A stretch of 64,000 nucleotides of DNA from Paramoeba atlantica. Its lineage: Eukaryota > Discosea. Within the stretch, counting starts at the first letter, position 1; each line of letters starts with the position of its first letter. The stretch is from positions 248,001 to 312,000 of the forward strand of contig CDRNVI010000004.1 of the NCBI GenBank assembly GCA_977017575.1. The letters run 5' to 3'. The position numbers were made by a program, and so were the translations under genes. Positions 23,421 through 32,545 of the stretch are shown here, one piece after another. The notes beneath the pieces were generated by a model. That model saw only the letters and a program-made list of their open reading frames with translations. It was not told where the DNA came from and made no database searches.

Positions 23421-23630
23421 GGCGGCAGCGGCGGCGGCGGCGGCGGCCGTGGTGGTGAATCTTCGGGTGGCGCTGGTGGTATTGGCGGCAACGTCGGCAT
23501 CTCTTTCTTTTTCCGTCGCGTCGTGGGAAGCGATTGGACAACGGGAGCTACCCCCGTGTCCTTCGCCTTGGCACGCGTTAGCATGCCCATTTCGAATAAA
23601 AGATTAATATAATCAACAACAAGAGTGAGC
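19213..23630 (-). mobile_element. LINE A copy 2
   Basis: Duplicate of 10256-14673 carried with the unit, including the 18-bp tail at 19213-19288 and the CTCTC flanks. Confidence 0.85.
19394..23590 (-). CDS. LINE A polyprotein, copy 2 (1398 aa)
   Basis: Identical in translation to 10437-14633: proline-rich N-terminus, shared module, RT with YVDD, two zinc motifs and RLE. Confidence 0.88.
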
Positions 23631-23752
23631 CTCTCCGTGAGCTCTTTATCTGAAATAAGTTAATATCAACTTAGATCATGAGATGATATCAACGTAGATG
23701 ACGGGGGATTTTATCAAATCGAATAGAGGTTGTAAGTGAAAGGAAATTCTGA

Positions 23753-26700
23753 TTAGTGTTCAAGTCCTCCGAGCCACTGAATTGGTGGAAAGTATTGTCG
23801 GAGTTGCGTGGCAATTGTGTACGCGTTCATCTTCTCTATTTCAAGTTGGAACGCTTCTTTGACATCCTTCACGTTTTGTTGTGACCGTTGTGCGAGCGAG
23901 ACAATGAGAGTTTTCGTGTTGTTGTGCAACTGTCCTAATTCGGTCATTGCCAAGCAGCTGAAACTTTCTTTCGGTATGCCCCCTTGTACAACGTATTTTT
24001 TGTGCTTGCGCTCAAGGGCATTTTGGATTAACTGCTCGACGGAGGTTTTGGCATAGCTCGGGGCACAACTGTGAACTACGGTGACATCGTAGAGAATTTC
24101 TCCGAGATGGGACCACATGATACCGAGATCAGGGCCTGATCGCATACGTCTTGCTCTGCATGGGTGATGTTCAGAGAGCTCTTCGGATATGGTGGCCTTA
24201 CATTTGGTGCAGAAGAATGATGAATGTACTCGAGGTTCTATAACATGGGGCACCCCTGCTTTGGCACACAATTCACCTAGGAAACGGACTAATCGTGTGT
24301 GCTTCTTCGTTGCATTTATCCCACAGCATTGTGTACATCCAGGAATGTGCTGGAAGATGGTATCAGAAGAATATTCTGTCAGGCATCCCGGGCATACCAC
24401 ACTCTTAGGCATATTTTCTGGCACTATTCCCAGGCGCATCATTATACAGAAACGGAAGAGGTACGGATTGATGTAGTTGCTGGTTGATTGCAGGTGGTGA
24501 AATGATGCGGATCCTCGCTCCATTAGTTCTTTGAGGCGCATGTCCTTTCTCAGCTCGGTTGCAAATCGTTTTTGTTCAGATCGTATTGCTTTCATGACTA
24601 ATCGCTTGGAAGTATCATTCTTCTGGCTGTCACGTTCGTTCAGAGCCCTGTTTCGCTTGGATCCCGCTATGACCACCGGAGCGTTATTGGTTTTGGATTG
24701 CTCTTCAATGGCTTTGCGAGACGCTTGGAAAAAGTGCTTTTGCTTCAAACATGACGGAGTAAGTCCGAGTCCGCCGAGATATTGCGGAAGTGTGGCGAGT
24801 TTTGCAGTAGGGCCCGTTGCATTAAACCAATGCTGAATAATACTGCCTACTTCCGCGTCGAACTGCTGGGCGATTTCAAGGGATGCTTCGGGCTTGTGTA
24901 CTCGGAGGTGATAGTCTTGACGGGGGATGGCGCACCGATTCAGAATTGCGAGGGATAGGTTGCTCGGTCCCATGAGTCGAAGACGGCGAAAGAGACACTT
25001 GTGTTTGTCCATCTTTTTCTTTAGGCATTCACTTACCATCTCGTCCTGTCCGATATATGCACCTAGAATTTTCACTGTTTCTTGCGGGCAGGCTACCCCC
25101 ATCGCTTGCAGAGTTTGGGGCGTCCATGGAGTGTCTGTTTTCTTGAACCATTCGCATTTCTGGAAGTTCATTTCCAGTCCCAGAAGTCGTGAAGATTCGT
25201 GCAGGTGTAGAAAGGCGGTCTGCAAGGATAGGGGATTTGTTGATGACAAGGTTATGTCGTCCATGTACGCTCGAACCGTTACATCTGGAAAGGACTCTTC
25301 GATTTCTTTGAGCGAATCCTGTATCAGGGCACAGAAGTATAGTGACGAAAGCGCTGAGCCCTGTCGAACGCCAGAAGTGCTCTTCACGATCGAATGGAGC
25401 GAGTTATTGGCAAAGAAGAGCAGATCAGACGAGTCCCCGTACTCAAGATTAAAAATCCGCATGAAAGGTTTGAAGATGCCGTCTTTCTTGAGTGCTTCGA
25501 AGATTGCTTGACGCGTGGGGGTATTGTAGGCATTCTTATAATCGATCGCCAAGATGGCGTGTCCCTTGTCATATTCATCGAGCAGCTCGTGAACAATTCC
25601 CTCGCACGCATTCTTTTGGAGGATCCCTCTTTGGACAGGCTGGAAAAATTTCTTCAGTTTCTCTTCGTTCCTGTTTAGAAGGATCGAGCCACATACTTTC
25701 AATAGAGTCTCCCCAATTGCAATCGGTCGTATTCCGTTCTGCGGTTTGTTGATGGCCATTAGTCGACATCGTGTCAGTCTGTCACGCACCGACGATGCGA
25801 TCTCCCCGTTCACTACATCGCGTAACATATGGCAGAGCGCGGTGCTGGATTCCTCGTCATCCGCAAGTAGGCGCAACATGGCTTCACTCAATCCCGTAGG
25901 GCCCGGGGAAGCTCCCGGAGCCAGTTTCTCTATCGCGGCCCGAAGTTCGTGTTTTTCGATGATTCCTGTTCGGGGGTCTGCGTCCGTCTGAGCTTGTGGG
26001 CGCTCTCCATCGGGATGTAGACTCTTGAGCTCCGCTACTTTCTCCTCAACGCTAAGGTTCGAGTCAAAATATACGTTGTCGAGGATACGCGTAGCTTTGC
26101 TTAGGTTACCAGCCCTAGCCGTTCGAAGCGCACTGCGGATTGATCGGCGGTCGACTTCACGTTCAAGTTTCTCGTCAGGTGAGGAGAACGCCGGCTCCTC
26201 GTTGCGCAATTTGTTTGGCACATGATACTTCCGCTGGATCGCTTGTCGCACAGTGGTGAGTGAGTCGCGGGGTGCGTTTAGAAACTTGTGCCAGACGGAT
26301 GTTTTCTCTGTTATAAGCTTGAGCGTGGGATATCCTCGCAGGATTGATCTAAAGATTGCTATGACGTGAGCGGCAAACGTGGGGTCGATGTGGGCGAGTG
26401 GGGGAAGAGGCTCCAAGTCGCATCCCGTGTCACAATCTTGTGTTTCTTCGATATCCAAAAATGGCGTTTGTGTCACAATACGGTTGAGCTTTACCACCCG
26501 TAATCGGAAGATGTTAATCTTGTGAGATGCAGGTAGATATAGAAATCCTGATGGACCTGGCTGATGCTGCGGTGTGTAGGAAATCTTTACCCTGATTGCA
26601 CCTTTTCTAGAATGTCGCGTAACAACTTCTCCAATCGACTGATAAATCTCACTGCTGTGGCGGAATTTCCAATGTAGCTCGCAAGTAGTTCCTTTTCCCC

Positions 26701-27325
26701 AGTCGTTGATTATCTTTAGTATTTGGTCCGGAGCTTTCATTGTTTCTTCGGCGACCTCGGCCACCCGATCGTCCTCCGAGATGTCTGATCCTGATGCAGA
26801 TGAGCTCTCCGATCCTTCGTCATGTGACATGTCCGCTTGTCCGAGGTTCGCCTTCGTTAGATCAGAGCTACGGAGTATCACTTTTACCTTTTTCGGAGTT
26901 TTCTTCAGTCGTGTCTCTTTTCTGATCTTAATTTTCAAGGATGACTCTCCAGTTTGACTTCTTCGTAGAATTTCATTTCTCCGAACACTGGCAAAAGCGG
27001 TTTCCTCGTCTTTCGTGTTGTGGCGGCCGTGGTCTGACGTTGGGTTTTTCTCGATGCTTTGCGCTTTGTGTTCCATCTTCTTTTGCCAGTTGAGGGGAAT
27101 ATGCTGTGGAATGGGGGTTGTGTACATGAGGTCGTCGTACGTGCTAGCGTCTTGGATGAGTTTCTTGTTTGCCTCAAACTGGTCCCATGATCCAATCTCG
27201 TGTCTATTCGCTTGTTCCGTAAAGTTCAAGTTGTGCTCCTTTACGCCAGTGGACCTCACTGCTGCAGTGTTCTGCTGCTGATGCGACGGCGTGCCTTGCG
27301 CCGCCCTCGGGGGAGGTTCTGACAT
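23753..27325 (-). CDS. LINE B polyprotein, copy 4 (1190 aa)
   Basis: Same protein as 14796-18368, from the Met at 27325. Here the sequence upstream of the leader-like string is RNase H gene sequence instead of the TTA repeat. This shows that the string belongs to the element and that the TTA repeat does not. Confidence 0.9.
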   Translation of the reverse strand: MSEPPPRAAQGTPSHQQQNTAAVRSTGVKEHNLNFTEQANRHEIGSWDQFEANKKLIQDASTYDDLMYTTPIPQHIPLNWQKKMEHKAQSIEKNPTSDHGRHNTKDEETAFASVRRNEILRRSQTGESSLKIKIRKETRLKKTPKKVKVILRSSDLTKANLGQADMSHDEGSESSSASGSDISEDDRVAEVAEETMKAPDQILKIINDWGKGTTCELHWKFRHSSEIYQSIGEVVTRHSRKGAIRVKISYTPQHQPGPSGFLYLPASHKINIFRLRVVKLNRIVTQTPFLDIEETQDCDTGCDLEPLPPLAHIDPTFAAHVIAIFRSILRGYPTLKLITEKTSVWHKFLNAPRDSLTTVRQAIQRKYHVPNKLRNEEPAFSSPDEKLEREVDRRSIRSALRTARAGNLSKATRILDNVYFDSNLSVEEKVAELKSLHPDGERPQAQTDADPRTGIIEKHELRAAIEKLAPGASPGPTGLSEAMLRLLADDEESSTALCHMLRDVVNGEIASSVRDRLTRCRLMAINKPQNGIRPIAIGETLLKVCGSILLNRNEEKLKKFFQPVQRGILQKNACEGIVHELLDEYDKGHAILAIDYKNAYNTPTRQAIFEALKKDGIFKPFMRIFNLEYGDSSDLLFFANNSLHSIVKSTSGVRQGSALSSLYFCALIQDSLKEIEESFPDVTVRAYMDDITLSSTNPLSLQTAFLHLHESSRLLGLEMNFQKCEWFKKTDTPWTPQTLQAMGVACPQETVKILGAYIGQDEMVSECLKKKMDKHKCLFRRLRLMGPSNLSLAILNRCAIPRQDYHLRVHKPEASLEIAQQFDAEVGSIIQHWFNATGPTAKLATLPQYLGGLGLTPSCLKQKHFFQASRKAIEEQSKTNNAPVVIAGSKRNRALNERDSQKNDTSKRLVMKAIRSEQKRFATELRKDMRLKELMERGSASFHHLQSTSNYINPYLFRFCIMMRLGIVPENMPKSVVCPGCLTEYSSDTIFQHIPGCTQCCGINATKKHTRLVRFLGELCAKAGVPHVIEPRVHSSFFCTKCKATISEELSEHHPCRARRMRSGPDLGIMWSHLGEILYDVTVVHSCAPSYAKTSVEQLIQNALERKHKKYVVQGGIPKESFSCLAMTELGQLHNNTKTLIVSLAQRSQQNVKDVKEAFQLEIEKMNAYTIATQLRQYFPPIQWLGGLEH

Positions 27326-27355
27326 AAAAGAAAGAAAAGCAAAGTAGTAAAAATT

Positions 27356-27371
27356 CAACAAGGTACAGAAA
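27356..27371 (-). other. Leader-like 16-mer at LINE B 5' end (unit 4)
   Basis: This is the most informative copy. The 16-mer TTTCTGTACCTTGTTG begins exactly at the target-site duplication, so it is the very 5' end of the inserted copy. Confidence 0.65.
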
Positions 27372-27621
27372 GTACTTTGTGCCAAAAGTTCCAGACGTAC
27401 TCCGAATCGACATGCACAACGAAGGATTCTTGCTTACCCTCCCCGATTTGCAGTGCAAGAAAAAATGCGTGAAGCTCTGATCTGATGGATGTGGCGTCCG
27501 CCTTTTGCAATGATTGTTTCTTCGAAAAGGCAACATACCCGTTCTGTGCCACAGCTACCGCAGCTCCCGCGACTATTTGGTTGAATTTACGTTGTGATGA
27601 CCCATCACAATACATGTGCAA
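27372..27621 (-). pseudogene. 5' half of RNase H-like gene
   Basis: Encodes the first half of a type I RNase H: YCDGSS (first Asp), SELHAFFLAL (Glu) and VHVDSEYVWNFWHK (second Asp), in the usual order and spacing. The frame is cut by LINE B after the HKV residues. The other half sits at 18474-18823 and its duplicates. The first ATG gives MYCDG, and the frame stays open upstream as far as the LINE I tail, so the protein may once have been longer. It could be a host RNase H or the tail of an older LINE. The Cys/His tail on the other half makes a host gene slightly more likely. Confidence 0.7.
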
Positions 27622-27635
27622 GAGTCACTCACTCA

Positions 27636-30600
27636 CTCACTCTACACTAACTCCATAGAGTTAGTTAAGTATTTATCTATATTCATTCTTAAATTTCCTC
27701 ATATTACTTTCGAGCAACTTATTTTTCAAGTGGAAATTTCCCCCCAATACCTTCCCCACTGCATACAGCTCAGTGATCGCTTGCCCTGGTAGGTGGCCGC
27801 ATTTCGTGGTTTCTAGCGGGGGCGACGCTTTGCTTGAGCTGTTTGATTCCCGTCCCGTAGACTACCGCGGCGACAATTGGCACTGGTGTTAGAGATCCTT
27901 GCTACCTCTGGCATGCCAGGCTCGGAAAGGAGATCAGGATTTTGACCTTCGCTTGTCGCGGCGGAGGTTTTGCGCTTTTTCTTCGAAGAGTTGCGTGAAA
28001 GAGCTGCTTTGGCTATTAAATCGCACTTCTCGTTGTAAATATTTCCGCAGTGACCTTTCACCTTAAAAACAAAAAGCTGCACACTACGCGCTTCTAAGCC
28101 TCGAAAAGCGTGTTCCAGATCCAAATATATATCGCTATTTGGAAGGCCTTCAAAACCAATCAAATAATACTTTTTTCTAATCACATTTGACAAATGCCAA
28201 ACTACCCAGGAATCCGTATGCAGTATGATTCTTTCCCTATCTTGTGGTGCCCTTTGTATGGCTGTTAGTGCCGCATATAGTTCCGCCCTCTCCGGCGAGC
28301 CGCAGCCTAAAGTTTCCTTGCAAATGGCAAAGCTTGACACTTCCTTCCCACATTGTACTTCAACCATTCCCAGCCCCATTTTCCCAATAAACCCAGAACT
28401 CACCGATGCATCAGAATAAATATGTAAAGCACCTTCGTCGATTATAAATGGCGTGGTGCCTTCCTCCGCATACTGAAGATCCGATAAATTGGTATCCCGA
28501 AGTGCTGTTGAGGTAACCTTATGCCAACCTTTTCCCCGATAGCTCACGTATGTTTTCTTGCGCCCAAGGCTAGCTTGCAGATTCTCAACTTGGGTCTGCC
28601 AATATTTTCGATCCCCTGCATAGACCAATGCTTGTTCAATCATGATCCCCATATCGCCCATGCAGGCTTCAGAAGGAGAATGAATCCTGCTTTTTTCTTT
28701 AACGTTCCACTGCACAAGCTCGGAATATATCTCCGAATGTCTTATCAGGTGCCCTAGAAGTCGTGCCCGGTTTACCTTATGTAGTGTGGAGAATGATGGT
28801 GTGTCAACGTAAAGGGCTGTAAGAGGTATACTTTTCCCACGGTGGTCCAATTTTGGGCAACGACATATGATGCGACGCATTTTGTTTACCTGAATGTCTA
28901 CCCAATTTAACGTTTTATCCGTCAATACAAGAGTACCTGAGTTATAGTTCAGAACGGGGTAAACCAGTGTATCGAAAAGGCGAAGTTTAGTTTTCACAGA
29001 TAGTGGTGATATCCATATTCCTTGAAATTTTGAGAAGCTTGCCCAGGTAAGCCGCACCCTGTCCCTAATGCACGCCTTGGGGTCCTGTTCATGAAAAAGG
29101 TGCCCTAGGTAACGGTAACTCTCGACGTGTGGAACCTTTCCCAATGTATCGGATATTATTTCTTCGATGTTGTTATTTTTTCCTATGCTCATCCAGGCGG
29201 TTTTGGTGGGCCCAACAGCAATCTTTAAATTCGCAGCAAGGGCTTGCTCTGCTGTATCTTCCATCATGCTTTGCAAGTCTTCCTTGTCGCTCCCAAATAG
29301 GAGCAAATCGTCAGCATAATTCAGATCAGTGAGCCGCGTTTCCCGTAACCCTCTGCTCCTCGTACCCTTGGATGATAATAAGATGCCGTGGGGTTTTGAA
29401 TCTATTGCCTTAAATAATATTCGATCCAGGACCATAACAAAGAGGTACGGTGCGAGAACGTCGCCCTGTAGAATTCCTGTCGTGATGGGGAAAGCTTCCG
29501 TTAGCCCATACGGTGTACGAACGACGCCTCTCATATTGCGATAGACCGACATAATCATTTCTACTAACTTGGGGCCAATGTGGAATGCTACCAGAGATGC
29601 CCTGATAGCATCAAACGAAACAGATGGAAAAGCCTTTGCAAAATCCACGAAACCAATGTTGAGCCCATTTTCCCGCAAAGCTTTAACTCTTGCTTCGTTG
29701 AGAATCGCCTGGGCTTGAGTTGTTGAGCGATCTGGTCGAAACCCATATTGATTCTCGCGAAGCATGGGCTCCACATAAGGTCTCATTCGTTGCAAGATTA
29801 AACTGTTCATTAGTTTGACGATGCAATTCACTAAGCAAATAGGTCGCCAGTTCTTAAGAAGACTCAAATCACCCTTTTTTGGTATAGGAACTTGTAAGAC
29901 ATCACCCCAAACATCCGGAGCCATCCCGGTATCGTGAACTCTGTTTATGACACATAGCAGCCAATCTCGAAGTAACTCGTTACCAGCTATGCATTTCAAG
30001 GCTTCCATTGGGATTTCGTCTTTTCCTGGCGATTTTCCTTTACCAAAGTGTGAGATGCCAATTTGAAGCTCATCTTCCGTAAAAGTGGAGTCGTTAATCG
30101 TGTTAGGGGATGGTTTGGCCTCAGGAAATTTTATATTCGTGTCCCCCCCGGCGTCTCCCGCAAAGGCTTCGAAGAATGATTTGATTTCCGCCAGCTTTTG
30201 TTTATTACAGGTCCCTGAAATCTTAAAATCGGCGCGATGAACTCCACATATTTCTTTCAGAGCTCTCCATGGGCTGGAATGATTCTTCTTTAGTTTAGTT
30301 TCCAGGACATCACATGATTTGGCTATTGCTTCCTCTATTGGCACCTGTGTTTGTAAAACCAATTCATTGAAGTCCTTGTGTTTTCTGCTTAGCTCAAAGA
30401 TTCTGCGCAAATAACCAGTTTCGGTTCCTTCGAGCGTTTCCATTGGCGAATCGATTTCAAGAGATATTTTGTTTTGTGGTTTCGGAATTTCCCTGCCAGA
30501 CGATCGAAGGCAAGAGGCAAGAAGATCCCAGGAAGGGAAATCCTTGTTGTGCAGTTCGCCTTTGACATGATCGCAGATTCGTTTGTTAAATTTTTCACTA

Positions 30601-31860
30601 TGTTCTGGGTTAGAAAGTTGAAGCCAGGGAATCTTATTTCTGTGGGTATTTGTGGAAACTTTCCATTTGATCTTGATCTCGGCTCTCACCAGAAAGTGTA
30701 CAGTTGGTGTTGGTGCGCCAAAAACTTGATGTTTATGTAGGGCAGACGCAAAGCGCGAACACACTGCAATGTGATCGAGCTGTCGCTTAGCATCGTTCGG
30801 CAGTATACATGTATATTTACGGCGGCTTGGGCATAAGATGTGCCCCGATTTACAATTTATTCCTTCTAAAAGGCCTTCTAATCTTTCCATTGATAGCGCG
30901 TCCTCTTCTGTCTTATTTTTAAAAGTGAGCGGTGCATTCAAATCTCCAAGGAGAAGAGCTGGCCGTCGTGAATATTTACCAACTGCGTCATGAAACGCAG
31001 TGGTGAGAGAAATGTCAAACTCTTCCATTGCATCTTGTGAAGAATCGCGCGTCGGCCCATATACATTCATGATAAAGGCCGACCCCCCTTCTATAGTAAA
31101 CTCGGCCCCCATGATCCTGTCACTCACCTTCCAAACCTTCAAAAACGGATGCTGAGAGATAAACCCCATACCGTTGTACCCATTCACCGCCGACAAAAGG
31201 TAGATGAAAAAGTGTTTATCTCCGTACCGTAGTTGCCTGCGCAAAATGTCAGACCCACCGCTAGAAGTAAAAGAGAATCTTGTTTCCTGTAAAGCCAGAA
31301 CATGCAAATCTTTCTGAGCCATATATCGCAATGTTTCATGTAATCGGGAGGATGCTTTCAGTCTGAAAACGTCGTCGCCCTTAAGTTTCAACGAAGTCGT
31401 GTTAAGAGTTCCTATAGATAAATACTTCCTCACAGCAGACCTTTCAGGGTCGTTGTCGCGAAGAGCATGCTTGCCACACAGTGCCCTATTTTTCCGTACT
31501 TTCTTTCGGGTATTCGAACGTCGAGGTTTCCGAATTCGCACCCCACACAGCACTATACGTGGGTCATACGGCGGGAAAGGAAGCGTTTCCGATCGCCGGT
31601 AGTATTTCACCCGCCAGCGACCTAGCTGAAAGAGAGACCCATAACCTCTCTGTGTAACATCCCCCCTCCAAACCCGATACTCCGCAGCCCCCGCATATCG
31701 CCAGCACAGCGCGATGCAGTCGCCAGGACGAAGAATTTTACATATTCTCATCACAGTACGCAGGCGAAGTTTAGCATGTCCATCAAAATCCAAAGTTGGT
31801 TCAAAATTCGTCGTGTATTTTTTTTGTTTTCTGTTTTTACAGTCTGCCTTCTTTTTCTAT
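27636..31860 (-). mobile_element. LINE I (APE, RT, RNase H; I/ingi-like non-LTR element)
   Basis: The element has a 3' end of GAGT repeats at about 27633-27650, a 160-bp 3' UTR, and one long ORF. The 5' boundary is not clear; 31794-31860 is T-rich and probably 5' UTR. I found no convincing target-site duplication. The element sits just upstream of the RNase H 5' half and may have cut that gene as well. It looks whole. Confidence 0.8.
27813..31793 (-). CDS. LINE I polyprotein: APE endonuclease, RT and RNase H (1326 aa)
   Basis: A single ORF from the Met at 31793. Residues about 22-88 hold a divergent form of the shared module (GDCIALCWRY...RGDV...WRVKYYRR...LPF). An APE-type endonuclease spans about 125-350 (IGTLNTTSL, LQETRF, NVYGPT, LLGDLNAPL, LDHIAV). 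The RT spans about 560-900 (VPIPKKGDLSLLKNWRPI, FVDFAKAFPSV, GILQGDVLAPYLF and YADD at about 826-829). A type I RNase H lies at about 1120-1250 (YSDAS, ERAELYAAL, LHTDSW, KGHCGNIYNEKCDLIAKAA). The basic C-terminus may bind nucleic acid. The order APE-RT-RNase H is typical of the I and ingi groups. The frame has no breaks. Confidence 0.9.
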   Translation of the reverse strand: MDFDGHAKLRLRTVMRICKILRPGDCIALCWRYAGAAEYRVWRGDVTQRGYGSLFQLGRWRVKYYRRSETLPFPPYDPRIVLCGVRIRKPRRSNTRKKVRKNRALCGKHALRDNDPERSAVRKYLSIGTLNTTSLKLKGDDVFRLKASSRLHETLRYMAQKDLHVLALQETRFSFTSSGGSDILRRQLRYGDKHFFIYLLSAVNGYNGMGFISQHPFLKVWKVSDRIMGAEFTIEGGSAFIMNVYGPTRDSSQDAMEEFDISLTTAFHDAVGKYSRRPALLLGDLNAPLTFKNKTEEDALSMERLEGLLEGINCKSGHILCPSRRKYTCILPNDAKRQLDHIAVCSRFASALHKHQVFGAPTPTVHFLVRAEIKIKWKVSTNTHRNKIPWLQLSNPEHSEKFNKRICDHVKGELHNKDFPSWDLLASCLRSSGREIPKPQNKISLEIDSPMETLEGTETGYLRRIFELSRKHKDFNELVLQTQVPIEEAIAKSCDVLETKLKKNHSSPWRALKEICGVHRADFKISGTCNKQKLAEIKSFFEAFAGDAGGDTNIKFPEAKPSPNTINDSTFTEDELQIGISHFGKGKSPGKDEIPMEALKCIAGNELLRDWLLCVINRVHDTGMAPDVWGDVLQVPIPKKGDLSLLKNWRPICLVNCIVKLMNSLILQRMRPYVEPMLRENQYGFRPDRSTTQAQAILNEARVKALRENGLNIGFVDFAKAFPSVSFDAIRASLVAFHIGPKLVEMIMSVYRNMRGVVRTPYGLTEAFPITTGILQGDVLAPYLFVMVLDRILFKAIDSKPHGILLSSKGTRSRGLRETRLTDLNYADDLLLFGSDKEDLQSMMEDTAEQALAANLKIAVGPTKTAWMSIGKNNNIEEIISDTLGKVPHVESYRYLGHLFHEQDPKACIRDRVRLTWASFSKFQGIWISPLSVKTKLRLFDTLVYPVLNYNSGTLVLTDKTLNWVDIQVNKMRRIICRCPKLDHRGKSIPLTALYVDTPSFSTLHKVNRARLLGHLIRHSEIYSELVQWNVKEKSRIHSPSEACMGDMGIMIEQALVYAGDRKYWQTQVENLQASLGRKKTYVSYRGKGWHKVTSTALRDTNLSDLQYAEEGTTPFIIDEGALHIYSDASVSSGFIGKMGLGMVEVQCGKEVSSFAICKETLGCGSPERAELYAALTAIQRAPQDRERIILHTDSWVVWHLSNVIRKKYYLIGFEGLPNSDIYLDLEHAFRGLEARSVQLFVFKVKGHCGNIYNEKCDLIAKAALSRNSSKKKRKTSAATSEGQNPDLLSEPGMPEVARISNTSANCRRGSLRDGNQTAQAKRRPR

Positions 31861-32048
31861 TCCGTAAAAAAAACGCCTTCAAATATCTTTTTTTTTTACT
31901 TTTTGTATGTCTTCATATCACACATATTCATCATTTTGCACGTGCCTCCTTCTAAAAAAAAGCAAAAAGGACACCCCGACCTAACGTGGACCGTACTAGA
32001 AGATTCACTATACTCTTCTCGCAAGGCCCGGACGCCTTCGCCATAATT
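31861..32048. other. AT-rich spacer with no gene
   Basis: T-rich sequence between LINE I and the 18-bp repeat. It has no supported ORF. It may include LINE I 5' UTR or old flanking DNA. Confidence 0.4.
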
Positions 32049-32095
32049 TTGAAGAATATTCAAAAAAACAAAGGTCTTCAAAAAAACAAAGGTCT
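32049..32095. repeat. 18-bp repeat at left border of LINE C
   Basis: About two and a half copies of an 18-mer (CTTCAAAAAAACAAAGGT) at the 3' side of LINE C. The same unit forms the long array beyond its 5' end at 60503. Either LINE C inserted into this array, or this is its own repeat tail, as in LINE A. Confidence 0.65.
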
Positions 32096-32545
32096 TGTTT
32101 TCGTACGTCCCACTTGGGGATTAGCATCCCACACGGGAAAAAAGCAGAAAAGGCCGGATTAAAACTCAAATCAGAATTTTGAGGTGTAGCATACTTCTTA
32201 TTCTACATATAAAATTTATTAAATGCTTCAATTACTTTCACAAGTTCTCATTATCGTATGATGATGATGTATATTTATACGAAGATTATTTTTTTTTGGG
32301 TGTGCACCCCCCTAGGCCCACCGGAAGCCTACCCACTTTTCATATGGATTTTCATCATATAAAAATCCATTTCTAAAGAAAATACCTTTCTTTCTTAAGC
32401 AAAAAGGAAATTTGTCCATTTAATAGCCCTCAGAGTTTAGTGTCCTGTATCTGTGCCCATGTTGTCGTTGTTGGGTCCTGTATTTGTGCCCATGTTGAAT
32501 AATACGAGATAGACTTGACTTTGGAGACTAGAAGATTATTTGGCT
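32096..32545 (-). other. Probable LINE C 3' UTR
   Basis: No ORF. It contains a 21-bp near-duplicate (tgtcctgtat-type string near 32440 and 32475) and a GC-rich inverted segment near 32300-32330 that recalls the hairpins in the YR element repeats. Otherwise AT-rich. Confidence 0.4.

Larger units (their letters stand above)
18824..27371 (-). mobile_element. LINE B copy 4, open frame, with LINE A in its 3' UTR
   Basis: Unit 4 lies at an offset of 8957 bases from unit 3, and I saw no differences by eye. It is the one LINE B copy with both original target flanks: GTACTT at 18818-18823 and at 27372-27377. The true element boundaries can therefore be read here. Confidence 0.88.

Noticed and set aside
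32290-32340. A fourth YR element end in the LINE C 3' UTR
   Set aside because: A GC-rich inverted segment is present, but it lacks the conserved GTAGGGCCA core and has no repeat partner.
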